From assembly GCA_022560715.1 (NCBI GenBank), contig JADFSQ010000031.1, positions 1-10,358 of the forward strand: a stretch of 10,358 bases of DNA, in the 5' to 3' direction. The notes beneath the pieces are model-generated. The model was not told the DNA's origin. It ran no database searches and saw only the letters and a program-made list of their open reading frames with translations. This DNA comes from Bacteroidota bacterium. GTDB taxonomy: Bacteria; Bacteroidota; Bacteroidia; Flavobacteriales; Flavobacteriaceae. Made by a program: the position numbers and the translations under genes. Of the stretch, positions 1 to 6,278 are shown in pieces (the first letter of the stretch is position 1; the number at the start of each line of letters is the position of its first letter).

Positions 1-25
1 AATATTGAATGTGCTTAATCTTTCT

Positions 26-139
26 CTAAATTTCATTAGTGTATATATTATCATCCCAAAACTTTATTAAATCTTTATATGATGTCTTTAAACCATGAGC
101 CAAATCAAAACCATTCCCTATAATTACTATTTTATTCAT
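26..139 (-). pseudogene. AbiH-family phage abortive-infection protein, N-terminal remnant
   Basis: An ATG at 139 (minus strand) opens a 37-codon frame beginning MNKIVIIGNGFDLAHG and continuing LKTSYKDLIKF, then closed by TAG at 26-28. The GNGFDLAHGLKTSYKDF-type start is characteristic of the AbiH family (bacteriophage abortive infection), whose members are normally several hundred residues long, so this copy is truncated. A second minus-strand frame (about 13 codons, including MKFRERLSTFNI) is open to the window edge, which would fit a frameshift near base 25-40; a nonsense mutation or sequencing error is equally possible. The gene starts only 28 bases after the rpmA terminator. A TAGCTTTG that matches the TAnnTTTG -7 element lies at 144-151, so close to the ATG that any transcript would be nearly leaderless. 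Family assignment rests on the N-terminus only. Whether the rest of the gene exists lies outside the window. Confidence 0.65.
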
Positions 140-166
140 TCAACAAAGCTAATTATTTTCAACCAA

Positions 167-196
167 AAAACCTCAACTGTTTCCAATTGAGGTTTT
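167..196 (-). terminator. Intrinsic terminator of the rplU-rpmA operon
   Basis: A perfect 10-bp inverted repeat (AAAACCTCAA at 167-176, TTGAGGTTTT at 187-196) encloses a 10-base loop. On the minus strand the stem is followed by a run of T (through base 165), as expected for termination of the leftward ribosomal operon. The symmetric A/T flanks mean it could also act on the plus strand. Confidence 0.8.
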
Positions 197-251
197 CTAT
201 ATTGTAATCTACCTTCGCTAAAGCTATGGCAGATGGAAAAAATCAAGTTTC

Positions 252-512
252 TTAAGCCTCAAAAGGCACTATAGAAACATACGATTTGTTATTTCTTTTC
301 TTTGTAAATTTTACAAGACCATCAACTCTGGCATGTAATGTATGGTCTTTTCCAGCATACACATTATCGCCAGGATGATGTGTTGTACCTCTTTGTCTTA
401 TGATAATGTTACCAGCTATTGCAGCTTGCCCACCAAATATTTTTACTCCTAAACGTTTCGATTCTGATTCTCTACCGTTTTTCGAACTTCCGACTCCTTT
501 TTTATGTGCCAT
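252..512 (-). CDS. rpmA: 50S ribosomal protein L27
   Basis: This 86-residue protein is bacterial ribosomal protein L27, a component of the large subunit whose N-terminus reaches toward the peptidyl-transferase centre. The start [16 protein letters not shown], the central [16 protein letters not shown] and the [14 protein letters not shown] segment are the conserved L27 signature, and the length is normal for the family. There is no N-terminal extension needing cleavage of the kind known in Firmicutes: the mature MAHKKG start is encoded directly. It follows rplU by 25 bases on the same strand, the widely conserved rplU-rpmA order, and a terminator lies 55 bases beyond its stop. No promoter is visible in the short gap, so it is probably expressed only from the rplU promoter. 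Confidence 0.97.
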   Translation of the reverse strand: MAHKKGVGSSKNGRESESKRLGVKIFGGQAAIAGNIIIRQRGTTHHPGDNVYAGKDHTLHARVDGLVKFTKKRNNKSYVSIVPFEA

Positions 513-537
513 TTTATTTCGATTTTATAATTTATAA

Positions 538-1098
538 TTAACTTAAAGCAGCTATTAAGTCAGCTTTCTTCATTGAAGAAATTCCAGTTATTCCTTTAGC
601 TTTTGCCATGTCTTTTAATTGAGCAACTGTCATTTTGCTCAAATCCTGAGTAGCCGTTTCTTTCTTGCCTGTAGTAGCTTTAGCAGAGGCAGGTTTAGCA
701 GTTGGTTTTGTTTCTACTTTTGTAGCAGTAACCTTTGGCTCTGCTTTCTTGCTTACCGAATCTTTTGCTGTTGCTTTTTTTCTTCCTGAAACTAAAATAT
801 TTTCAATTAAAATTTCGGTTAAAGGTTGTCTGTGTCCGTTTTTAACACGGTAACCTTTACGTCTTTTCTTTTTAAAGACGATTACTTTATCACCTTTAAG
901 GTGTTTTAAGACTTTTGCACTTACTTGTGCTCCGCCTATAGCTGGGGCGCCAATAGTTATTTTATCACCATCGCTTAAAAGAAGTACATTATCGAAAGCT
1001 ACTTGCTTTCCCTCTTCAGTTTGTAAACGGTGAACAAATACCTTTTGGTCTTTTACAACTTTAAATTGTTGCCCTGCTATCTCTACAATTGCGTACAT
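538..1098 (-). CDS. rplU: 50S ribosomal protein L21 with C-terminal SAP/Rho_N-like extension
   Basis: Residues 1-105 are a standard L21 (start MYAIVEIAGQQFKV; basic RNA-binding segment VIVFKKKRRKGYRVKNGHRQ near 72-91; final LTEILIENI). L21 is an early-assembling large-subunit protein that binds 23S rRNA. Most bacterial L21 proteins end near residue 103, but this one continues to 186. Residues 106-152 form a Lys/Ala/Thr-rich, probably disordered linker. Residues 153-186 (LSKMTVAQLKDMAKAKGI, then SSMKKADLIAAL) form a helix-turn-helix pattern like the SAP or Rho N-terminal motif, which in other proteins contacts nucleic acid. The extension is in frame with no sign of a fusion scar. I recall similar tails in other flavobacterial L21 proteins, but conservation cannot be tested here. 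It is the first gene of rplU-rpmA, with its own promoter at 1160-1190. Confidence 0.95.
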   Translation of the reverse strand: MYAIVEIAGQQFKVVKDQKVFVHRLQTEEGKQVAFDNVLLLSDGDKITIGAPAIGGAQVSAKVLKHLKGDKVIVFKKKRRKGYRVKNGHRQPLTEILIENILVSGRKKATAKDSVSKKAEPKVTATKVETKPTAKPASAKATTGKKETATQDLSKMTVAQLKDMAKAKGITGISSMKKADLIAALS

Positions 1099-1127
1099 AG
1101 CGTAACGTTTTATTAATTAATTTGTTC

Positions 1128-1157
1128 AAAAAATAAGCCTGCCTGTCGGAAGGCGGG
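1128..1157 (-). terminator. GC-rich hairpin plus T-tract at the 5' end of the rplU leader
   Basis: On the minus strand CCCGCCT (1157-1151) can pair with AGGCAGG (1144-1138) around a 6-base loop, with one C/A mismatch, followed by C and the T-rich run TTATTTTTT (1136-1128). This is the form of an intrinsic terminator and lies between the DUF4199-like gene and rplU. The rplU -7 element ends at 1160, so the predicted transcription start falls near 1155, inside the 5' arm. The hairpin would then form fully only in read-through RNA from the upstream gene, insulating rplU, or it could act as an attenuator or 5' stabiliser. The GC-rich palindrome may also belong to a dispersed repeat family. Function is inferred. 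Confidence 0.5.
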
Positions 1158-1159
1158 TG

Positions 1160-1190
1160 CAAATATACTGCTAAATAATTAATCTACAAA
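1160..1190 (-). promoter_or_regulatory. Bacteroidota-type promoter of rplU-rpmA
   Basis: On the minus strand a -33 TTTG (1190-1187) is followed after exactly 19 bases by TATATTTG (1167-1160), a full match to the TTTG-N19-21-TAnnTTTG consensus of the Bacteroidota primary sigma factor. It lies between the stop of the DUF4199-like gene (1195) and rplU, giving a leader of roughly 55 bases. It is the best promoter match I found in the window. Confidence 0.8.
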
Positions 1191-1194
1191 CGAT

Positions 1195-1647
1195 TTATTT
1201 GTTTTGAGGAATATTTCTGCTATTTTTAAAAAGTTGCATAAATGCCAAAGTTAAAACTACTGTTGTTGTAAAGCCCATAATTGCAACACCAAATGCTACT
1301 GAACCAATGCCAATATTATAACCTCCTTTAAAAACCTCGAGTAACTCAATAAGGAAATCTGCATTAACCTCTGTGGCATAAAAAGTGAAGAATACTGTAA
1401 AAATAATAGTTGCCACAAAGCCGGTAACAATACCAGTAGTAAAACCATTAGTATAATTAAACTTACTGCCTTCTCTTAATTTGTGCGATTTTATAGCTTC
1501 GTAGATTCCGAATGCTGTAATAACACTATTAAATAAACTGTAAATAGGAGAAGTATGTAAATTAAAAAGTGATAAAATTAAAAAATATGCAATTAAAGAG
1601 CCGCTAATTGCAATTCCGAAACGTACAGGTAATGTTACTTTTTTCAT
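1195..1647 (-). CDS. DUF4199-like small membrane protein
   Basis: A 150-residue, very hydrophobic protein with about four predicted membrane segments (roughly residues 10-30, 36-50, 70-92 and 112-138). A short basic stretch, IKSHKLREGSKFNY, lies between the second and third. The order of hydrophobic pair, charged KxREG/F-Y-G segment, GFTTGIVTGFVATIIF helix, long loop and final helix matches my recollection of the DUF4199 family, common in Bacteroidota and without known function. The start ATG at 1647 is followed by a basic MKKVTLPVRF, giving a cytoplasmic N-terminus. It is co-directional with rplU, but rplU has its own promoter just past this gene's stop, so they are probably separate units. 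It is divergent from the M16 peptidase pair. I assign no function. Confidence 0.7.
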   Translation of the reverse strand: MKKVTLPVRFGIAISGSLIAYFLILSLFNLHTSPIYSLFNSVITAFGIYEAIKSHKLREGSKFNYTNGFTTGIVTGFVATIIFTVFFTFYATEVNADFLIELLEVFKGGYNIGIGSVAFGVAIMGFTTTVVLTLAFMQLFKNSRNIPQNK

Positions 1648-1744
1648 AATCCCTTTATTTTATAACATTAATACTTCTTTAAATTTCGGAAAAAAATAAG
1701 TGTATTCCTATAAATTCGGTGTTATTTTTTACTTTTTCTATAAC

Positions 1745-1763
1745 AATAATGACTCTCATTTCA
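1745..1763 (+). promoter_or_regulatory. Fur-box-like dyad in front of the M16 operon (candidate operator)
   Basis: The hyphenated dyad AATGA-CTC-TCATT (1748-1760) sits in ATAATGACTCTCATT. Compared by eye with the classical 19-base Fur box (arms GATAATGAT and ATCATTATC) it agrees at 12 positions and keeps both inner arms. It ends immediately before the -7-like TATTTTTG at 1764-1771, so it overlaps the expected -33 region, a position where a bound repressor would block transcription. Iron regulation is an inference from this single site. Confidence 0.3.
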
Positions 1764-1800
1764 TATTTTTGTTTGCATTTGTAACATTCTTTAAATGTTA
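1764..1800 (+). promoter_or_regulatory. Probable -7 element and dyad upstream of the M16 peptidase operon
   Basis: TATTTTTG (1764-1771) matches TAnnTTTG, but no good -33 TTTG lies 19-21 bases upstream, so activity may be weak or regulated. A 7-bp inverted repeat, TAACATT (1782-1788) and AATGTTA (1794-1800) with a 5-base loop, follows close to the predicted start point and could be an operator or an early leader hairpin. The remaining leader up to the ATG at 1843 is AT-rich without a Shine-Dalgarno sequence, as usual in this phylum. Confidence 0.4.
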
Positions 1801-1842
1801 TAGACCTATTTATACTTGTTAATTAATCAAAAATTAAAACAC

Positions 1843-3174
1843 ATGAAAAAATGCTTATTTACTTTAGCTGCTTTTGTATTAGCTTGTTTTACAGCTTCTG
1901 CACAAGAAGTTACATTTGAAGAATTCGATTTAGACAACGGATTACACGTTATTATGCATCAAGACAACACTGCGCCAGTAATAACCGTTGGAGTTATGTA
2001 TAACGTTGGAGGAAAAGATTTAGGAGGAAATGGCAATCCTGAAAGAACTGGATTTGCTCACTTTTTTGAACATTTATTATTTGAAGGAACCGAAAACATT
2101 GAGAGAGGCAAATGGTTTGAAATAGTAGCTTCTAATGGAGGCTCTAACAATGCCAACACCTCAATAGATAGAACTTATTATTATGAAGTATTTCCTTCTA
2201 ATAATTTAGAATTAGGTCTTTGGATGGAATCGGAGCGTATGCTTCATCCAGTAATTGACCAAATTGGTGTCGATACGCAGAATGAAGTGGTTAAAGAAGA
2301 AAAACGTTCGAGTTACGACAACAGACCTTATGGACAACTATTATTTGCAATAAATGAAAACTTATTTAATGTCCATCCTTATAAGAATAAAAATATTGGC
2401 GAAATGGAGCATCTTGATGCTGCTACTTTAGATGAATTTATAGCCTATCATGAGCAATTTTACGGACCAAATAATGCAGTTTTAGTTGTTGCTGGCGATA
2501 TAGATTTAGCAAAAGCAAAAGAACTTATAAAAAAATACTTTAATGAAATTCCTAAAGGTCCAGAGGTTACGAGAAATTTCCCTAAAGAAACACCAATCAA
2601 CAAAACTATCAAGGCAACTGTTTATGATGCTAATATTCAAATTCCTGCTATTGTAGCAACTTATAGAACTCCTGGGTTTAAAGAACGCGATTCGTATATT
2701 TTAAATATGGTATCTTCATATTTAAGTGATGGCAAAAGCTCTAAACTTTATAAAAAATTGGTTGATGAGCAAAAACAAGCACTTCAAGTAGCTGCTGTAA
2801 ACATCCCTCAAAAAGAGTACAGCATCTATGCGCTTTTTGCGTTACCTCTTGGCGAAGTGTCTCTTGCAGATTTACTTGCTGAAATGGACGAAGAAATAGT
2901 AAAAATGCAAAATGAGTTAATTTCAGAAAAAGACTATCAAAAACTTCAAAACAAATTTGAAAACCGTTTTGTGAATTCTAATTCAAGTATTTCCGGTATA
3001 GCAAATTCATTAGTAAGGTATTATTTGCTTTATGATGATACCAATTTAATAAACAATGAAATTGAAATTTACAGGTCTATTACCAGAGAAGAAATTCAAG
3101 CTGTTGTAATAAAGTATTTAAATCCAAATCAACGCGTAGAGATAGAATATTTACCTAAAAAAGATGACCAATAA
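1843..3174 (+). CDS. Secreted M16 family zinc metallopeptidase (active subunit)
   Basis: A 443-residue M16 (pitrilysin/insulinase-type) peptidase. I place the start at ATG 1843 because it gives a clean signal peptide (MKKCLFTLAAFVLACFTASAQ); an upstream in-frame TTG at 1816 would bury it. The zinc site is intact: H73-F-F-E76-H77 is the inverted HxxEH motif, and E153 in EVVKEE, 76 residues later, fits the third ligand. The N-terminal M16 domain covers about 25-180 and the C-terminal M16 domain about 190-370, including SDGKSSKLYKKLVDEQKQAL. The length fits a single half-clam subunit, which normally needs a partner to close the chamber. That partner is encoded 13 bases downstream. It is probably periplasmic and degrades unfolded peptides or processes a specific substrate; the substrate is unknown. 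Confidence 0.92.
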   Translation: MKKCLFTLAAFVLACFTASAQEVTFEEFDLDNGLHVIMHQDNTAPVITVGVMYNVGGKDLGGNGNPERTGFAHFFEHLLFEGTENIERGKWFEIVASNGGSNNANTSIDRTYYYEVFPSNNLELGLWMESERMLHPVIDQIGVDTQNEVVKEEKRSSYDNRPYGQLLFAINENLFNVHPYKNKNIGEMEHLDAATLDEFIAYHEQFYGPNNAVLVVAGDIDLAKAKELIKKYFNEIPKGPEVTRNFPKETPINKTIKATVYDANIQIPAIVATYRTPGFKERDSYILNMVSSYLSDGKSSKLYKKLVDEQKQALQVAAVNIPQKEYSIYALFALPLGEVSLADLLAEMDEEIVKMQNELISEKDYQKLQNKFENRFVNSNSSISGIANSLVRYYLLYDDTNLINNEIEIYRSITREEIQAVVIKYLNPNQRVEIEYLPKKDDQ

Positions 3175-3187
3175 AAAGACATTACAC

Positions 3188-5269
3188 ATGAAAACTAAAA
3201 TATCAATATTAATCACATTATTTTTATTATCAGTTGGCGTAAATGCTCAACTTGATAGATCCAAACAGCCCAAACCAGGACCAGCTCCAAAGATTACATT
3301 AGAAACACCTCAAGAATTTGTACTAGAAAACGGAATGAAAATTCTTATTGTAGAAAACCATAAATTACCTAGAGTATCCTATAATTTAACCATCGACAAT
3401 ACTCCTTCTATTGAAGGTGATAAAAAAGGAGTTTCTGATTTGCTTGGTGCTATGCTTGGCAACGGAACAACAACAATTGCTAAAGACGACTTTAACGAAG
3501 AAATAGATTTTCTCGGTGCTAACTTAAGTTTCTATTCTTCAGGTGGATTTGCAAGTGGTTTATCAAAATACTCTGAACGGATATTGGAAATGATGGCTGA
3601 TGCAACAATGAATCCTTTGTTTGATGAAGAAGAATTTAATAAAGAAAAAGAAAAGCAAATTGAAGGTTTAAAAACTATCGAGAAAAGTGTTGACGCTGTT
3701 GCTGGTCGTGTTGGCTCTGCGTTATCTTATGGTGTAAATCATCCTTACGGTGAATTTGTAAGTGAAGCATCTCTAAATGCTGTTTCTTTTAGTGAAGTAA
3801 AAAGTTATTTTAGAGATTTTTTTAATCCAGGAAATGCTTATTTAGTAGTTATTGGAGATGTTGATACACAAACTGTAAAAAAACAAATAGAGAAAACCTT
3901 TGCCCTCTGGATTAAAGGTACAAGCCTAAATCTTCAAATACCAAATGCAAGTCCGAATGTACAATACACTCAAATTAATTTTGTGGATATGCCAAATGCT
4001 GTTCAATCTAACATTTCGCTTACAAATAATGTTACTTTAAAAATGAATGATAAAGATTATCATGCAGTTTTAATTACAAATAAAATATTAGGTGGTGGCT
4101 TTAGCAGTTATTTAAATATGAATCTTCGTGAAGAACATGCTTATACTTATGGAGCGCGTTCAAACATTGGCACAAGCAGATATAATGCATCTCGTTTTAC
4201 TGCTGGAGCTTCAGTAAGAAATGCTGTAACTGATAGTGCTGTTGTTCAAATTTTAAAAGAGATTAAGCGTATTAAAAATGAAGACGTTTCCGATAAAGAT
4301 TTAGCCAATGCAAAAGCAAAATATGTTGGCGATTTTGTGTTAGCTCTCGAACGTCCGCAAACTATTGCAAGATATGCTTTAAATATAAAACTAAATGATT
4401 TGCCTGAAGACTTCTATGCTGCATACCTTGAAAAAATTAATGCAGTTACTAAAGAAGATGTAAAACGTGTTGCAAACACATATTTTAAAACTGAAAATAC
4501 ACGTATTATAGTTGTTGGAAAAGGAAGTGAGGTCTTAAGCAATCTTGAAAAAATGGGAATTCCAATCATGTATTTTGATAAGTATGCAAATACTGTTGAA
4601 AAGCCCGAATTCTCAAAACCAATCCCAGAAAGTGTAACTGTTCAATCAGTTATTGACAGTTACATAAAAGCTATTGGCGGCAAAGAAAATGCGATGGCTG
4701 TAAAAACAGTTCACTCAACCGCTAATGTTACTATAGAAGGGATGCCTTTTGCTCCAAAAGCAGACATTAAGCAAATGGTGCCGAATAAAGAATCTTTGGA
4801 AATGAGTATTGAAGGTATGGGCGTAATTATGAAGCAAAAATTTAATGGAGAAACTGGCTATGCTGAACAGCAAGGACAAAAAACACCTATTGAAGGTAAA
4901 ACATTAGATCAACAAAAATCTAAAATTACATTGTTTCCAGAATTGTATTATGATGATTCATTTAAGTTATCTTTAGAAATTTTAACCACTATTGATGGTA
5001 ATGACGTTTATAAAGTTAAAGTAGAAAAAGGCGAAAACGCATCATTTAGATACTATAATGCTGAAACCGGTTTATTAGTAAGACATGAAACTACTGTAAC
5101 TGTTGCAGGGCATGAAGTCACTTCTGTTGTTGATTATTCAAAATATTCTCTAGTAAAAGGTGTGCAGTTTCCTTATCACCAAATTATAAAAACCGGACCG
5201 CAAACTATTATTTTTAATATTAATAACGTAGTCGTTAATGAAGGTGTAAGCGATGAAGATTTTAATTAA
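3188..5269 (+). CDS. Secreted M16-like protein lacking the zinc site, with LolA-like C-terminal domain
   Basis: A 693-residue protein with signal peptide MKTKISILITLFLLSVGVNAQ. I chose ATG 3188 over the in-frame ATG 3164, which overlaps the upstream gene and precedes the signal peptide. Residues about 40-460 have the two-domain M16 fold (FVLENGMKILIVE start, NPGNAYLVVIGDVD, GGGFSSYLNMNLREEHAYTYGA). Where HxxEH should be, near residues 83-87, the sequence is SDLLG, so zinc binding and catalysis are lost. This matches the non-catalytic partner of paired M16B peptidases such as the mitochondrial processing peptidase alpha subunit. Residues about 485-693 are an extra domain (YIKAIGG start, beta-rich, FRYYNAETGLLVRHE) resembling LolA/outer-membrane lipoprotein-sorting folds. 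It is translated just after the active subunit and probably forms a heterodimer with it. A terminator follows 22 bases after the stop. Confidence 0.9.
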   Translation: MKTKISILITLFLLSVGVNAQLDRSKQPKPGPAPKITLETPQEFVLENGMKILIVENHKLPRVSYNLTIDNTPSIEGDKKGVSDLLGAMLGNGTTTIAKDDFNEEIDFLGANLSFYSSGGFASGLSKYSERILEMMADATMNPLFDEEEFNKEKEKQIEGLKTIEKSVDAVAGRVGSALSYGVNHPYGEFVSEASLNAVSFSEVKSYFRDFFNPGNAYLVVIGDVDTQTVKKQIEKTFALWIKGTSLNLQIPNASPNVQYTQINFVDMPNAVQSNISLTNNVTLKMNDKDYHAVLITNKILGGGFSSYLNMNLREEHAYTYGARSNIGTSRYNASRFTAGASVRNAVTDSAVVQILKEIKRIKNEDVSDKDLANAKAKYVGDFVLALERPQTIARYALNIKLNDLPEDFYAAYLEKINAVTKEDVKRVANTYFKTENTRIIVVGKGSEVLSNLEKMGIPIMYFDKYANTVEKPEFSKPIPESVTVQSVIDSYIKAIGGKENAMAVKTVHSTANVTIEGMPFAPKADIKQMVPNKESLEMSIEGMGVIMKQKFNGETGYAEQQGQKTPIEGKTLDQQKSKITLFPELYYDDSFKLSLEILTTIDGNDVYKVKVEKGENASFRYYNAETGLLVRHETTVTVAGHEVTSVVDYSKYSLVKGVQFPYHQIIKTGPQTIIFNINNVVVNEGVSDEDFN

Positions 5270-5290
5270 TTTTCATCTTATTTAATGTAT

Positions 5291-5319
5291 AAACCCAAAG
5301 GTTCTGCTTTGGGTTTTTT
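5291..5319 (+). terminator. Intrinsic terminator of the M16 operon
   Basis: A perfect 10-bp stem (AAACCCAAAG at 5291-5300, CTTTGGGTTT at 5307-5316) with a 6-base loop runs into six T residues (5314-5319). Its right end touches the stop codon of the convergent permease gene, so little spare sequence separates the two convergent units. On the minus strand the stem is followed only by a weak T-run, so termination there may be less efficient. Confidence 0.88.
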
Positions 5320-6200
5320 CATTTCTGCTTATTTGCAAAATAAACACCTAATAAAATTAAAAGGGTTGCAAACCCTTGCAAAACACTAAATCCTTCACCA
5401 TCTAAAAGCCCCCAAAAAACAGCTACAATAGGCATTACATAAGTTACCGAAGAAGCAAAAACCGGAGTAGCCATTTGTACTAATTTATTAAACATCACTT
5501 TAGCTAAAGCTGTACCAAAGGCAGATAGAATAACTACATAAACCAAAGACATGATAAAATCTTGTCCTTGAAATGTTTCTTTAGAAAAGAAATTGGTAAA
5601 CAACAATACAATAACTGCCGGTATAATAATAGCAACAAAATTTCCTACAGCAATAGTAATTGCTTTTACATCTTGTAAATAACGCTTTATAATATTTACA
5701 TTGGCACCATACATTACTCCAGAAATCAAAACTAATCCAGCATACAAATAATTTTGATGCGGGTTAAGCTGTGCACCATCAATAATTAAAAACGCCGTAC
5801 CAACAAAACCAATAATAACCCCTAAAATTTGTCTTCTTGTAGATGCAATTTTAAAAATAGCAAATCCTAATAAAATTGTATTTAATGGCACTAAAGAATT
5901 TAATATGGAAGCCACAGCACTATCAATTTCAGTTTCAGCATAAGCAAAAAGAAATACAGGGAAAAAAGTACCTATAAAACCTGAAATAATAAGCCATTTC
6001 CATTTTGTTTTTGGAACTTCTTTTAGTGTATTAAACCCAAAAAGAAATACAAAAAATCCAGAGATTACTATTCTTAAAGCACCCAATTGCAAAGGAGTAA
6101 AACCAATTAAACTTTTCTTTATGAGTATAAAAGAACTTCCCCAAATAAACGAAAGTATAATAAGATAAACCCATTTTTTATTTCCTGAATTTAAAAACAT
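5319..6200 (-). CDS. EamA/DMT-superfamily permease
   Basis: A 293-residue integral membrane protein with about ten hydrophobic segments arranged as two EamA repeats (roughly residues 12-140 and 150-290), the usual length and topology of drug/metabolite transporter (DMT) family exporters. Recognisable features are FIWGSSFILIKKSL in the first helix, PLQLGALRIVISG in the second, and the fourth-helix segment ending ASILNSLVPLNTILLG. In the second repeat, ASSVTYVMPIVAVFWGLLDGE is the matching position. Such proteins move small metabolites or amino acids across the inner membrane; the substrate cannot be read from the sequence. It stands alone on the minus strand, convergent with the M16 operon and divergent from the HMA lipoprotein gene, with a 78-base divergent spacer. 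I found no full promoter match for it. Confidence 0.92.
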   Translation of the reverse strand: MFLNSGNKKWVYLIILSFIWGSSFILIKKSLIGFTPLQLGALRIVISGFFVFLFGFNTLKEVPKTKWKWLIISGFIGTFFPVFLFAYAETEIDSAVASILNSLVPLNTILLGFAIFKIASTRRQILGVIIGFVGTAFLIIDGAQLNPHQNYLYAGLVLISGVMYGANVNIIKRYLQDVKAITIAVGNFVAIIIPAVIVLLFTNFFSKETFQGQDFIMSLVYVVILSAFGTALAKVMFNKLVQMATPVFASSVTYVMPIVAVFWGLLDGEGFSVLQGFATLLILLGVYFANKQK

Positions 6201-6246
6201 ATTATATAATTGCCATAATGAATGGTAAATTAAAACTAAAAATCAC

Positions 6247-6254
6247 TAATTTTG
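6247..6254 (+). promoter_or_regulatory. -7 promoter element of the HMA lipoprotein gene
   Basis: TAATTTTG matches TAnnTTTG and lies 25 bases ahead of the ATG at 6279, giving a leader of about 20 bases. The -33 region holds no TTTG (closest is AATGG near 6221-6225), so activity may depend on a regulator or be weak. Confidence 0.45.
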
Positions 6255-6278
6255 TAATGAACCTAATAATAAAAAACT

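Noticed and set aside
212..229. Imperfect palindrome CCTTCGCT-AA-AGCTATGG between rpmA and its terminator
   Set aside because: Two of eight stem positions mismatch and it occurs once here. It may be a dispersed repeat, but that needs a genome-wide count, and it has no T-run to be a terminator.
665..853. Plus-strand open frame of 62 codons inside rplU
   Set aside because: It lies antisense within the L21 tail, has low-complexity composition mirroring the Lys/Ala linker, and no promoter or family match. It is a shadow of rplU.
1691..1730. AT-only inverted repeat (AAAAAATAA and TTATTTTTT) in the divergent spacer before the DUF4199-like gene
   Set aside because: The arms are pure A/T with a 22-base loop in AT-rich DNA, so chance is likely and stability low.
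1816..1842. Upstream TTG start extending the first M16 peptidase by nine residues
   Set aside because: It would place a charged extension before a complete signal peptide, whereas ATG 1843 gives a standard one.
3164..3187. Upstream ATG overlapping the end of the first M16 gene
   Set aside because: It would add eight residues before the signal peptide. ATG 3188 gives a normal leader and a 13-base gap, although coupling through the overlap cannot be fully excluded.
6213..6225. Short dyad CCAT-N5-ATGG in the spacer between the permease and HMA lipoprotein genes
   Set aside because: Four-base arms are too short to stand out by chance, and no metal-regulator box could be matched to them.
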